DNA of 64,000 nt, from positions 1,302,001 to 1,366,000 of the forward strand of contig NZ_CP150667.1 of NCBI RefSeq assembly GCF_038024065.1. The letters are read 5' to 3'. Made by a program: the position numbers and the translations under genes. The DNA is from Polaribacter sejongensis. Lineage in GTDB: Bacteria > Bacteroidota > Bacteroidia > Flavobacteriales > Flavobacteriaceae. Below, in pieces: positions 41,820 to 51,083 of this stretch. Under the pieces are notes generated by a model. That model did no database searches. It was not told where the DNA came from and was given only the letters and a program-made list of their open reading frames with translations. Positions within the stretch are counted from its first letter, which is position 1. The number at the start of each line of letters is the position of its first letter.

Positions 41820-42308
41820 TCAATAATTTTCGATAACAGATTGAATAAAAGGGTAATAATAATCGGTAAGAATTAACCCTTTTTTATAGCCAATCATTTT
41901 TCCTTTGTGATTTACAAACACTAACGTAGGAAAAGATCTTATTTTAAATTTTCTTTTTAATTCATTATTTGCCTCTAACATCTCCGGAGAAATTAAATCT
42001 ATATTTCTAGGACTATCTGCCTCATACAATACTAAGTCTTTATCTGCAATAGCCTTAAATTTTTCTGTATGAAAAAGTTTCTTATCTAAAACAATACATG
42101 GACCACACCAATCTGATCCTGTAAAATAAATAAGTACTGGTTTATTTTCTTTTTTAGACTTCTTTAAAGCATCAGTATAAGAAGGTTCCCAGTTTATATG
42201 AACTGATTCTTCTAAATTAACTTCTTGCTCTTCTGTAGGCTGTTCTTGTGCCACAATATATGTAAAGGAAAAAAAACAAATAATAAATCCTAAAATAACT
42301 TTTTTCAT
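41820..42308 (-). CDS. periplasmic thioredoxin family protein
   Basis: 162 residues from the ATG at 42308, where a clear signal peptide begins (MKKVILGFIICFFSFTYIVAQ). Upstream in-frame starts at 42323 and 42347 would only add residues before it. The active site WCGPC lies in YFTGSDWCGPCIVLDKKLF, and the cis-proline segment is RSFPTLVF. This belongs to the thioredoxin_7/DUF255-like group of exported Bacteroidota thioredoxins. It stands alone between the OmpA gene and the menaquinone cluster. A promoter-terminator unit at 42446-42559 lies upstream and could be its attenuated leader. Confidence 0.9.
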   Translation of the reverse strand: MKKVILGFIICFFSFTYIVAQEQPTEEQEVNLEESVHINWEPSYTDALKKSKKENKPVLIYFTGSDWCGPCIVLDKKLFHTEKFKAIADKDLVLYEADSPRNIDLISPEMLEANNELKRKFKIRSFPTLVFVNHKGKMIGYKKGLILTDYYYPFIQSVIENY

Positions 42309-42789
42309 GAATGGTAATTTCATCAAAAATATCAAAAATAATACCATAAAAAAAACTCCATAGAAAATTCACCTTAATTAGGAATTTAAAAAGGATAATA
42401 TCTCTCCATTTAAAAGGTAAATCTGGTAAAGAACATTAGGAATGAAAAAACAAAAAGCCGTAATTAAAAAATTACGACCTTAGGTTATTCTTAGAATATA
42501 ATAAATTCAATCCCCCAATTTAATTATTATGTATTATCGTCAGAATAAATACAAATATATAAAAAATTTAAACATTTTTCAAGATAACTGTTACATTTAG
42601 TTATTAATTATGGTAAATTTAAAATAATGATAAGAATAATATAATATTATTAAATAGTGAAGAAATTTAGAGCACTATTATATGAATCTTAAATGTATAG
42701 AATTTATATTTTTATTATTTCAGAGAGAAAGTTTCTCTTTCGGATATAATATTACAAAATATTGAAAATGAATGTATAATCCTAACTTC
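42309..42789. other. 481-base spacer between menE and the thioredoxin gene
   Basis: Apart from the candidate small RNA or leader at 42446-42545, it contains a short inverted repeat GAGAAA/TTTCTC around 42724-42738. No coding frame was seen. Confidence 0.5.
42446..42545 (-). ncRNA. candidate small RNA or attenuated leader with GGGGG motif
   Basis: On the minus strand TTG (42580-42582), a 20-base spacer and TATATTTG (42552-42559) form a promoter. About 100 nt downstream, the stem GTCGTAATT/AATTACGGC with a T run is a terminator (about 42446-42479). The unit contains ACATAATAATTAAATTGGGG, sharing the ACATAATAA word and overall plan with the unit at 14264-14360. The thioredoxin start is about 140 bases beyond the terminator, so it could be a leader with an attenuator. 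Prediction only. Confidence 0.33.
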
Positions 42790-43881
42790 TTATTGTAATA
42801 ACTCTAAGGTCTTGGTACGTTGAATTTTATTTGTTTCTGTATCTATAAAATTAGCAACAAAATAAATTTCTTTCGGAATCTCGAATTTAGTAAGTGCTAT
42901 TAATTGCTTTATTTTTAATTTTAAAGCAACTTCTGCCTCTAATGAAGCAAATGGTTGTTCTATAATTAAAACAAGCTTCTGCCCTAACCTATCATCTGCT
43001 AAACCTGCTACAAAAAAACGGTTGCTAATTATTTTAGATAACTTTTCTTCTATTTTTTCTGGATGCAATTTTACTCCTCCAGAGTTTATCACATTATCTA
43101 AACGCCCTAACCATTCAAATTGATCATCAGCAACTAAATGAATGATATCATTTGTAAAAATCACTTCATTGGAAACCTTTGGTGCTTTAATTACCAGACA
43201 GTTTCTAACATCTTTATAGATTTCTACATTTGGTAATGTTTCATAAAAGTCCTTTTGTGAAGATTCATTACTATTATTTTTTTGTAATGAAGAAAAGTTA
43301 TTCAACCTTTTAACGGCAATATGAGTAATGGTTTCCGTCATTCCGTAAGTAGCAAAAATACTACAACTAGCGCTCTGAATTTTATCTTGTAATTGATTTG
43401 AAACCACGCCTCCACCAACAATTAATTTATTAATTTGATTTAAGGAATTGATAGAATTCTCTAACTGTAACGGAACCATTGCAGAAAAATCATACTGTTT
43501 TTTTATCCCACGTAGTGGATAAGAAGTTGGTGCCACTATATCTAAATGCCAGCCTAAAGTTAAAGCCCGAACCAGCATCATTTTACCTGCAATATATTCT
43601 GTAGGCAAACATAATAATGCTGTAGTATTTTCTTTTAAATCAAAAAAACTACCGGTAGCCAAAGCAGAATTAATCATTTGCCTTTTATGTAATTTTATGT
43701 TTTTTGGAACACCTGTAGAACCAGAAGTTTTAACTGTGATAAAATAATCGTCTGAAAACCATGTTTCTAAAAACGGGTGTATTTCATCCGTAAAACGTGA
43801 TGCATAGGTTAGAATTTCATCTACAGAAGTAAAAGAAACACCATTTAACTGAAAGCAATTATGAAACTTATCTATTTTCAA
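42790..43881 (-). CDS. menE: o-succinylbenzoate-CoA ligase
   Basis: 363 residues, an adenylate-forming enzyme that activates o-succinylbenzoate with CoA in menaquinone synthesis. The ATP-binding loop TSGSTGVPKNIKLH is near 54-67, the acyl-adenylate motif ATYGMTETITHIA near 173-185, the hinge GRLDNVINSGGVKLHPEKIEEKL near 256-278, and the C-terminal lysine in NKIQRTKTLELL. It is shorter than E. coli MenE (about 450), as usual in Bacteroidota. It overlaps the CPBP gene by 4 bases. Confidence 0.93.
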   Translation of the reverse strand: MKIDKFHNCFQLNGVSFTSVDEILTYASRFTDEIHPFLETWFSDDYFITVKTSGSTGVPKNIKLHKRQMINSALATGSFFDLKENTTALLCLPTEYIAGKMMLVRALTLGWHLDIVAPTSYPLRGIKKQYDFSAMVPLQLENSINSLNQINKLIVGGGVVSNQLQDKIQSASCSIFATYGMTETITHIAVKRLNNFSSLQKNNSNESSQKDFYETLPNVEIYKDVRNCLVIKAPKVSNEVIFTNDIIHLVADDQFEWLGRLDNVINSGGVKLHPEKIEEKLSKIISNRFFVAGLADDRLGQKLVLIIEQPFASLEAEVALKLKIKQLIALTKFEIPKEIYFVANFIDTETNKIQRTKTLELLQ

Positions 43882-44843
43882 TCTTCTAAAATTCTATAAT
43901 TTTCTTTTAAATTAACAGGTTCAATAATCTTGCCCGTTAGTTTTTCTTTCCAATTTTTCCATCCATATTTCTTAGAAAAAATAAATAATAGAATTGGATA
44001 TAAAACCAACACAGGGAAAAACATTTCCCATCCTACAGAAGGTTCTGAAGTATCTACATACAAAGCATCCGTTTGAAAAACAGTCCAATTGGTAGTTACA
44101 AAAAATGCTGCTACAATATTATTTATAGCATGTAGGCCAATTGCCAATTCGGTTCCTTCGTCCATTAAAGTGGTAATGCCGTAAAAGAACCCTGTTCCAA
44201 TATAAAAAACCATAGAAATGTAACCTAGTTTCTCCACCTCTGGATTTGCGCCATGTAATAACCCAAAGCAAACCGAAGTGATAAATAAAGGCACCCATCT
44301 ATTTTTAGCTAAAATTCCCAAACCTTGCATAAAGTATCCTCTAAACAACAACTCTTCAAAACTAGTTTGAAAAGGCAAAAATAGAAAAGAAACTGCTATT
44401 AAAGTAAAGAAAGGGATCGGTTTAAAATTCCACTCATAACTTTCTGGTGATAGAAAAATTCCACTCATAATTACAACGGCAGAAACGATTCCCCATGTAA
44501 TAAAGCCAAACCAAAAACGTTTCCAATCTATCGATTTCCTACTCGTAACCAACGATGTTAAAGTTCTTTTATGAATATACTTAATTGCTATTAAAAGACT
44601 GACTAAGCCAAAAAAGAACATTAAAATCATAAAAAAAAGGAAGAGATTTTTATCGATGTCTAACGTCATAAAGTTATTTTCTCCAGCGGCAATAAATTCA
44701 GAAAAATTTGCAGAATGCATAATAGCTAAAGCTGTTAAAGGCAACACACCAATAACTTGCCAGCCAACAAAAACGACTATAATAGTTAATACCCAATGAA
44801 ACCATTCATTGTTTCCTTTATATGCTTGTTGTATAAAATTCAT
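43878..44843 (-). CDS. CPBP family intramembrane metalloprotease
   Basis: 321 residues and about eight hydrophobic segments. The family active-site motifs are visible: EELLFRGY (near 164-171), then FGLLHG (near 193-198), and a later His in AIGLHAINN. CPBP proteins (Rce1/Abi relatives) cleave or process membrane or prenylated proteins and peptides; many bacterial ones lack a known role. It sits between menC (2 bases) and menE (4-base overlap), so it is expressed with menaquinone genes, but no direct role in that pathway is known. Confidence 0.9.
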   Translation of the reverse strand: MNFIQQAYKGNNEWFHWVLTIIVVFVGWQVIGVLPLTALAIMHSANFSEFIAAGENNFMTLDIDKNLFLFFMILMFFFGLVSLLIAIKYIHKRTLTSLVTSRKSIDWKRFWFGFITWGIVSAVVIMSGIFLSPESYEWNFKPIPFFTLIAVSFLFLPFQTSFEELLFRGYFMQGLGILAKNRWVPLFITSVCFGLLHGANPEVEKLGYISMVFYIGTGFFYGITTLMDEGTELAIGLHAINNIVAAFFVTTNWTVFQTDALYVDTSEPSVGWEMFFPVLVLYPILLFIFSKKYGWKNWKEKLTGKIIEPVNLKENYRILED

Positions 44844-44845
44844 AT

Positions 44846-45883
44846 TTATAAATTAAAATCCCAATTTTGAGTTTGATTATAATGCAAAGCTCCATTTTTA
44901 ACTTCTAACGGACTCGTAAAATTATTTGTAAACAAGCCACCAGTACCTAAGCCTTGTGGTAAATTACTTTTTAAGGTATGTGTAAATTGCGCAATAGCAT
45001 TCAACCCAATATTACTTTCTAATGCAGAAGTTATCCACCAATCAGTATTTATTGCTTCTGCACATTTAATCCATTCTAAACTCCCCGCAAAACCGCCAAT
45101 TAAACTCGGTTTTAAAATGATAAATTGAGGTTGAATTGTTTGTAATAACTGCTTTTTATCTTCGGATGAAAATATACCAATCAACTCTTCATCCAATGCA
45201 ATTGGCAAAGGTGTTTTAGCACATAAAGCAGCCATTTCTTGCACTTGCCCTTGTTTGATGGGTTGTTCTATAGAATGAATTTCTAATTCTGATAAACGCT
45301 TTAATTTTTCTAACGCATTTTTAGGATTAAAAGCACCATTAGCATCTACTCTTAATTCTATTTCTTCAGATGAAAATTCTTTTCGAATGGATTTTAGCAA
45401 TGCTATTTCAGCTTCAAAATCGATAGCACCAATTTTCATTTTGATGCAAGAAAAACCAGTTTCTAATTTTTCTTTGATTTGCTTTTTCATAAATGCTTTT
45501 TCTCCCATCCAGATAAGTCCATTTATAGCAATAGCTTCATTTCCTTTTGTAAATTCTGATGGAAACAATGTAAACTGATCTTCGCTTTTAAGCGATAAAA
45601 AAGCCTGTTCTAATCCAAATTGTATAGACGGAAACTCACGTAGCTCCTTAAGCAAAAACACCAAACCTTTGTTTATGTTGCTGCAAGCCCAAATTAGTTT
45701 TTCTTCATAATTAACTACATCATCTATACTTAAACCTCTAAACAAACCAGTTTCTCCAATACCTGTTTTATCATTTTCTTCTAAAATAATAAACCACGTT
45801 TCTTTGGTTCTTAAAATTCCTCGTGAAGTACCACTTGGATTTTTAAAATTGAGCGTATATTTTTTGTGAGTAGCGTGTATCAA
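44846..45883 (-). CDS. menC: o-succinylbenzoate synthase
   Basis: 345 residues, enolase superfamily; dehydrates SHCHC to o-succinylbenzoate in menaquinone synthesis. Catalytic features: Lys pair region CIKMKIGAIDFE (near 142-153), metal ligands Asp in RVDANGAF, Glu in IEQPIKQG and Asp in ALDEELIG, and the second Lys in ILKPSLIGGF. Dipeptide epimerases share the fold, but the menE and menA neighbours support MenC. Confidence 0.93.
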   Translation of the reverse strand: MIHATHKKYTLNFKNPSGTSRGILRTKETWFIILEENDKTGIGETGLFRGLSIDDVVNYEEKLIWACSNINKGLVFLLKELREFPSIQFGLEQAFLSLKSEDQFTLFPSEFTKGNEAIAINGLIWMGEKAFMKKQIKEKLETGFSCIKMKIGAIDFEAEIALLKSIRKEFSSEEIELRVDANGAFNPKNALEKLKRLSELEIHSIEQPIKQGQVQEMAALCAKTPLPIALDEELIGIFSSEDKKQLLQTIQPQFIILKPSLIGGFAGSLEWIKCAEAINTDWWITSALESNIGLNAIAQFTHTLKSNLPQGLGTGGLFTNNFTSPLEVKNGALHYNQTQNWDFNL

Positions 45884-45981
45884 AAGAATTTATTTTTTAT
45901 AAAATATGAATACCGATTTTTTTGTGCTTTACCACAGCCAATAAAATATTTTTAACGGTCTTATCAACGAAAGAAGAAAAA

Positions 45982-46506
45982 TTAATCTTCTTTTTTATCT
46001 TCTACAAAAGCTTTAAAATTATCTAAATAAGATTGATCTTGCTCCATGAATGTTCCTTTAAAATATGGAAAAACACAAGCCATTAAAAAAGTATCACTTT
46101 GGCAACTTGCATTTAAAGTAACGGTTGTAACTCCGTCTTTTTCTGTAAATATATAATCGTCTTTTTTAAGCATACCCTGTGCATTAAAAAACAAGGTTAC
46201 TTTTTCATTGGGTACATACGCCAACACTTTTTCCGTCATTGTTATTTCTTGCCCTTGGTTTAAAACAACAATTTTATAGATACTTCCTATTTTTCCAGGG
46301 TTTTCATTAACAACTTCAAAAGACTGTACTTCTGGAATCCAGTTATTTACATCCTCAGAATTATTAAAAGCTGTAAAAACCTCGTCTACAGACTTATCTA
46401 TAGACACTTCTGCGGTATACGTTGTTTCTTTTACAATTAAACCTGTTAGTAAAAAAATCACTATAAAGGTAGAGATGATTATTAATATTACTTTTATTGT
46501 TTTCAT
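45982..46506 (-). CDS. SRPBCC family protein with N-terminal membrane helix
   Basis: 174 residues. A membrane helix (residues 4-26) is followed by a START/polyketide-cyclase-like domain (TAEVSIDKSVDEVFTAFNN near 31-49; EVVNENPGKIGSIYKIVV). Such domains bind hydrophobic ligands. It lies 1 base from the UPF0173 hydrolase gene and belongs to the same unit. Ligand unknown. Confidence 0.82.
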   Translation of the reverse strand: MKTIKVILIIISTFIVIFLLTGLIVKETTYTAEVSIDKSVDEVFTAFNNSEDVNNWIPEVQSFEVVNENPGKIGSIYKIVVLNQGQEITMTEKVLAYVPNEKVTLFFNAQGMLKKDDYIFTEKDGVTTVTLNASCQSDTFLMACVFPYFKGTFMEQDQSYLDNFKAFVEDKKED

Positions 46507-46507
46507 T

Positions 46508-47185
46508 TTATAAATTTATATTTCCTCCTATTTCTAATATAACTAATTCTTTATTTTTTGATGAGAATTTAATTTTGGCATCATTTACATCTATTTCAAT
46601 TGGAGGAAAAGTATTAAAATGACAACCTATTACTTTAGTGCACTTCACTAAATCACTTGCAATAATTGCGTCTTCAACTCCCATTGTAAACGTATCTCCA
46701 ATAGGAAAAATAGCCGCATCAAGTTTTGTTGTTAAAGGAATTAATTTCATATCCATAGTAACAGCAGTATCTCCTGCAACATATAAGTTTTTATCTTTAG
46801 ATGAAATAACAAAACCACCTGGCTCACCGCCATACGTGCCATCTACAAAAGAAGAGGTATGAATTGCATTTACATATTTGGCAGAAAAGTGCTCCGTTTT
46901 AAAAGTTCCTCCATGGTTTAATGCTGTTACTTCTAAATCTTTTGCTCCATAGTACATGGCTATTTCATAGTTAGAAACAATGACTGCCTTTGTTCTTTCT
47001 GCGATTATTTCTACATCTAAAACATGGTCTTGATGCGCATGGGTTAATAAGATAAAATCTGCTTTCAAATTAGAAATATCTATATGAGAAGCCAATGCAT
47101 TACCCGAAATAAACGGATCTATTAAAATAGTTACTTTATTAATTTCTATAGAAAAACAAGAATGCCCTAAATATTTAATCTCCAT
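46508..47185 (-). CDS. UPF0173 family metal-dependent hydrolase
   Basis: 225 residues, metallo-beta-lactamase fold. The metal motif is LTHAHQDHVLD (near 48-58, HxHxDH), with further ligands in YVAGDTAVTMDM and IGCHFNTFP near the end. Substrate unknown; related to UlaG-like phosphodiesterases. It lies 27 bases downstream of menA. Confidence 0.92.
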   Translation of the reverse strand: MEIKYLGHSCFSIEINKVTILIDPFISGNALASHIDISNLKADFILLTHAHQDHVLDVEIIAERTKAVIVSNYEIAMYYGAKDLEVTALNHGGTFKTEHFSAKYVNAIHTSSFVDGTYGGEPGGFVISSKDKNLYVAGDTAVTMDMKLIPLTTKLDAAIFPIGDTFTMGVEDAIIASDLVKCTKVIGCHFNTFPPIEIDVNDAKIKFSSKNKELVILEIGGNINL

Positions 47186-47212
47186 ATCTTACAATTATAA
47201 TTGAATTCTAAT

Positions 47213-48124
47213 TTACAATATTTGTCCAATTCCAAAAAGGATTGCAAACAAAAAAGTACTCAATGCTACTTTCTTTAATTCACTATCTAATTCCGAAGGT
47301 ACCGTGTTGTTTGCAACCGTTTTTACGTTTTTAAGTAATGGCACAAAAGCCATTAAGAAAATAAGTTGATAAACAGTTTTAAAATCTAAAAAAGTATAGA
47401 CACAAGCAGTAATTAAAGCACCAAAAATCAATCCATAATGGTATTTTTTTGCTTTTAATATTCCTAACTTTACCACTAACGTATTTTTATTATTTTTTTG
47501 ATCCTCTTCCCTATCTCGTAAATTATTTAGATTTAGAACCGCTGTGCTTAGCAACCCAACAGATATTGCGGGTAGAAAAACAGTAAAATCTATCTGTTTT
47601 GTAAATAAGAAATAACTACCTATAACACTTAGTAATCCAAAGAATAGAAAAACAAAAACATCTCCAAAACCACTATATCCATAGGCTGAATTACCAACTG
47701 TATATTTTATAGCTGCTGCAATAGAAGCAATTCCTAAACCTAAAAACAGTATTGAATACCCGAAATTTTCTTTTCCGAAAGAAACATAAATTAACAATAA
47801 CGCAATTATCAACGTAATGATCGTTGTAATTATCATGGCAGATTTCATTTGTTTCGGAGTAATTGCTCCTGATGAAACCATACGTGCTTCTCCTGTTCTA
47901 TTTTTATCAGATCCTTTAATTCCGTCTCCATAATCGTTTGCAAAATTAGACAATACTTGAAAACCGATAGTGGTTAAAATTGCTAACCAAAAAATAGGCG
48001 ATTCTAAAATAGAAATCTGATTATTTAATTGATCACTCCCTAAAAAACTTCCAACAATAATTCCTGAAACCGATAAAGGTAAAGTTCTTAATCGTGCTGC
48101 TTTTACATAACTTTTTACATCCAT
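47213..48124 (-). CDS. menA: 1,4-dihydroxy-2-naphthoate prenyltransferase
   Basis: 303 residues and about eight to nine membrane helices, UbiA superfamily. The first Asp-rich motif is NFANDYGDGIKGSD (near 61-74) and the second is NLRDREEDQKNNKNT (near 199-213). It attaches the polyprenyl chain to 1,4-dihydroxy-2-naphthoate, giving demethylmenaquinone. Its start overlaps the stop of the upstream PH-domain gene by 10 bases. With menC and menE it covers part of the pathway; menF, menD, menH, menB and the thioesterase are not in the window. Confidence 0.95.
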   Translation of the reverse strand: MDVKSYVKAARLRTLPLSVSGIIVGSFLGSDQLNNQISILESPIFWLAILTTIGFQVLSNFANDYGDGIKGSDKNRTGEARMVSSGAITPKQMKSAMIITTIITLIIALLLIYVSFGKENFGYSILFLGLGIASIAAAIKYTVGNSAYGYSGFGDVFVFLFFGLLSVIGSYFLFTKQIDFTVFLPAISVGLLSTAVLNLNNLRDREEDQKNNKNTLVVKLGILKAKKYHYGLIFGALITACVYTFLDFKTVYQLIFLMAFVPLLKNVKTVANNTVPSELDSELKKVALSTFLFAILFGIGQIL

Positions 48125-49614
48125 AAATCTGTACTACTTTCCACTTTAAATAAAGTATAATTGTAAATTTTTATCGCCTGGCTTTTTTCTATACAAGGAA
48201 GTTTAATTTCTCCAGAAGCGGTTTGAAAGACCAAATCTACAACCTTATTTCTTTCTTGAAAAAAAGTTTGCATCATTTTAATATTTTGAACCTTAAAAAA
48301 CGGTAAATATGTTAAATGAGTGTCAAAAAATCCAGAACCAACTAGCAAAACATCATCGCTTATTTTATAAAATCTTTTATTGAAAATTAAACTGACAAAA
48401 AGGATAAATAAAGGAACCAATAAAACATTCCCTAAGAAAACCAATCCATCTAAAAAAGTAAGATAAAGAGCTCCGTTTAATATCAACAAAAGTATAAAAG
48501 ACAAAAAATACATTCTCTTTTTTAAATAAACATGCACCTGCTTTTTTTCTAAATGATCTACTTCAGAAAAATTGAAAAGCAGTTCTTTAACCTTATTAAC
48601 CTGAGTTCTCCTACAACCAACAATACGTATTAATTTATCTTTTCTTTTTCCACTTACCTTACCGCTAACAGCTTGTTTAAATGTGATAAAAGAAATGCCT
48701 AGAGTCTTTTTTATTGGATTTGTAGAAACAGTAATACTTTGAATTTTATCCTTTTTTAAAATAATAGATTTCTTGGTAAGCAATCCTTGATAGATTTCAA
48801 AATTCTGGTCTTTTATAAAAACAGTTAAATTAAAATGAAATAAAAACACTCTTACAAAAGAACTTAAAATAGCTATAAAAACCAGTAAAATAAAGAGCAC
48901 AATAAATACAAATACGCTTTTATGAAACGAATTACCACTCTTCTCTATGTATTCATTTAGCAAATAATCTTTTCCAATACCGCTAAATAATTGCTCTAAC
49001 TGCTGATAAAGACCTAATAATAATGCTAGAAAAATAAGTAAACTTTGTAGGTGATTTTCTGTTAAACTAACCTTTAACAATTCTAATAAACTTATTTTTA
49101 AAAATGGCTTTTCTTTAATACTTTCCTCTTTAAGTATGTTTGAATTATAAGATGAAAGTTGACTTTTAAGTGCTTTTGCTTTTTGAAAAGACAATGCCTT
49201 TATAGAAATTTCTGTTTTATTAGACCCAGCAGTTTCTATATTAACTTCATGAACATTAATAATTTGCTGAATAATATTTTGCTTAAAATTAATATTCTGA
49301 ATTCGATCAAAAGAAATGGAAGTATTTGTCTTGTTTAAAATTCCTTGTTTTAAGATAAAGTGATTATTTTGAACCTTAAACTGAAAGTTTTCATAAATCA
49401 AAAAAGCTCTAATCAGAAAAAATAAAAACAAAAACCCGAGTCCTAAGTAGATATAGAAAAATGTACTCTCGTTAAGCTCAGAAAACTTCTGAATAAATAA
49501 GAACAGCAAAACCCAAAAAGCTTTTAATACTTTATACAGTAACTTAAGATAAATTACAAGTATTCCTTTTTTAGATTGCTTAGAAAATTGGCTAAAATCA
49601 AACGTGTTATTCAT
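48115..49614 (-). CDS. bacterial PH domain membrane protein (YdbT-like)
   Basis: 499 residues with three bPH2 (DUF304) units, each next to membrane helices. The repeated pattern of an arginine or phenylalanine before an IQN(I) word is visible: SFDRIQNINFKQNI near 99-112, LKKDKIQSITVSTN near 276-289 and FFKVQNIKMMQTF near 440-452. Hydrophobic pairs lie near 30-70, 190-245 and 365-405. It matches YdbT, found with YdbS in many bacteria; function is unknown. It overlaps the ydbS-like gene by 8 bases and menA by 10 bases. Confidence 0.87.
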   Translation of the reverse strand: MNNTFDFSQFSKQSKKGILVIYLKLLYKVLKAFWVLLFLFIQKFSELNESTFFYIYLGLGFLFLFFLIRAFLIYENFQFKVQNNHFILKQGILNKTNTSISFDRIQNINFKQNIIQQIINVHEVNIETAGSNKTEISIKALSFQKAKALKSQLSSYNSNILKEESIKEKPFLKISLLELLKVSLTENHLQSLLIFLALLLGLYQQLEQLFSGIGKDYLLNEYIEKSGNSFHKSVFVFIVLFILLVFIAILSSFVRVFLFHFNLTVFIKDQNFEIYQGLLTKKSIILKKDKIQSITVSTNPIKKTLGISFITFKQAVSGKVSGKRKDKLIRIVGCRRTQVNKVKELLFNFSEVDHLEKKQVHVYLKKRMYFLSFILLLILNGALYLTFLDGLVFLGNVLLVPLFILFVSLIFNKRFYKISDDVLLVGSGFFDTHLTYLPFFKVQNIKMMQTFFQERNKVVDLVFQTASGEIKLPCIEKSQAIKIYNYTLFKVESSTDLWM

Positions 49615-50110
49615 TGATTTTTTGACTGATAAATTCTTTTATTTCTATAGCTTCTTTTTTGGTTATACCTTTTATTTCTAAATCGTCACTACTATCTCCT
49701 GCCGTAAAAACACTTAAGGAAGCCAATTTAAAAAACCTAGAAAAAGGACTTTCATCTACTTCTATATGCTGAACTCTAGAAAACGGTACTGTTGTTATTT
49801 TTTTGTAGAACAGACCACTTTTATAAGAAATATCTTTTTGTCTAACTGCGTATTTTCTTTTTTTAAATCCGAAGTAAAGTAAAAGTACTGTGAAAATAAA
49901 AACAATTATAAAGGCGATATAGATAAGGTAAACATAAGGACTAATTCCTTCAAGAAAATTATAATAACTTGCTAAGTAAATCCCTAATAAGGCAGCAGTA
50001 AAAATTAATAATACATTAAATAAAATGACTTTTAAATAATTCTTATGAATCGGTTTAAAGGCTATCTCGGTAATATTTGGTAAATTAGAAACCAATTCGT
50101 TTTCAAACAT
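49607..50110 (-). CDS. bacterial PH domain protein (YdbS-like)
   Basis: 167 residues: two membrane helices (about 28-48 and 55-80), then one bPH2 domain with the VPFSRVQHIEVDESPFSRFF segment near 107-126 and a typical ending SLSVFTAGDSSDDLEIKGI. It is the smaller partner of the YdbT-like protein, with which it overlaps by 8 bases. Function unknown. Confidence 0.88.
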   Translation of the reverse strand: MFENELVSNLPNITEIAFKPIHKNYLKVILFNVLLIFTAALLGIYLASYYNFLEGISPYVYLIYIAFIIVFIFTVLLLYFGFKKRKYAVRQKDISYKSGLFYKKITTVPFSRVQHIEVDESPFSRFFKLASLSVFTAGDSSDDLEIKGITKKEAIEIKEFISQKINE

Positions 50111-50133
50111 TTAAATTATTTTAATGTTTTTAT

Positions 50134-50913
50134 CTACAAATTATTAGCTTCTGCAATTAACTCAGCAATATCTTTAACAACAACTTCTGCTTCTTTTTCT
50201 TTAAATTTAATTCCGTCTGTCATCATGGTATTACAATAAGGGCAACCAGTTGCTATAATATTTGGCTTGGTTTCTAAAGCATCTTCTGTTCTTAAAACAT
50301 TAATCTCCTTATCCCCTTTTTCTGCATCTTTAAACATTTGCGCTCCTCCTGCTCCACAACATAAAGCGGTGGATTTATTGCGTTTCATTTCTGTTAAATT
50401 GACACCTAACCTTTTTATAAGTTCCCTAGGAGACTCATAAACATCATTGGCTCTACCCAAATAACAAGGATCGTGAAACGTTACTCTTTTACCTTTTAAA
50501 GTAGTATCATCAATTTTTAAACGACCTTCTGCTATTAAGTCTTGTATGAATTGTGTGTGATGAAAAACCTCATATTTTCCTCCTAAAGAAGGATATTCAT
50601 TTTTTAAAGTATTAAATGAATGCGGATCGCAAGTAACAATCTTTTTCACTTCGTAACCATTTAGCACTTCAATATTCATCATTGCTTGCATTTGAAACAA
50701 GAACTCATTTCCTGCTCTTTTTGCGGCATCTCCAGTAGAGGATTCTTCCGTTCCTAAAACAGCAAAATCTACCTTAGCCTGATGTAATATTTTTACAAAT
50801 GCTCTCGATATTTTTTTTGCTCTATCATCATAACTTCCTGCTGCGCCAACCCAAAACAACACTTCTGGTTGCTTTCCTTGAGCCATCATATCTGCCATTG
50901 TTGGTACGTTCAT
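50134..50913 (-). CDS. CCG-domain (Fe-S)-binding protein, heterodisulfide reductase-like
   Basis: 259 residues with two cysteine-rich CCG domains: FHDPCYLGRANDVYE and TALCCGAGGAQMF form one unit, with TGCPYCNTMM at the end; the N-terminal unit is degenerate. Domains of this kind occur in HdrB, GlpC and LutA and bind noncubane FeS clusters or disulfide substrates. It follows a membrane FeS protein (51084-52400), and the two probably form a membrane-bound electron-transfer complex whose partner is unknown. Confidence 0.9.
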   Translation of the reverse strand: MNVPTMADMMAQGKQPEVLFWVGAAGSYDDRAKKISRAFVKILHQAKVDFAVLGTEESSTGDAAKRAGNEFLFQMQAMMNIEVLNGYEVKKIVTCDPHSFNTLKNEYPSLGGKYEVFHHTQFIQDLIAEGRLKIDDTTLKGKRVTFHDPCYLGRANDVYESPRELIKRLGVNLTEMKRNKSTALCCGAGGAQMFKDAEKGDKEINVLRTEDALETKPNIIATGCPYCNTMMTDGIKFKEKEAEVVVKDIAELIAEANNL

Positions 50914-50950
50914 AACTTTGATGTTTATTCGTTTAAATGATTAATCGTGT

Positions 50951-51004
50951 GTTCTTGATACAAATTTATTCGTTCCTCTTAAATTTACTCGAACTAACAG
51001 GAAC
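50951..51004 (-). repeat. structured intergenic repeat, partial copy 4
   Basis: On the minus strand: GTTAGTTCGAGTAAATTT, a diverged loop, then AAATTTGTATCAAGAAC. This is the inner hairpin of the repeat at 18583-18678 without its outer ends. Confidence 0.6.
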
Positions 51005-51080
51005 TGAAAACTGAGACTGAATACTAATTTTTAAAACAATAGCTTTTCACTGACAATTAAAACTGTAAACTGCCAACTAT
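51001..51080 (-). repeat. degenerate CAGTNNN heptads after the FeS membrane protein gene
   Basis: On the minus strand, directly after the stop: AGTTGG, CAGTTTA, CAGTTTT, then a diverged stretch and further CAGT words up to 51001. It abuts the partial structured repeat. Confidence 0.6.
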
Positions 51081-51083
51081 TTT

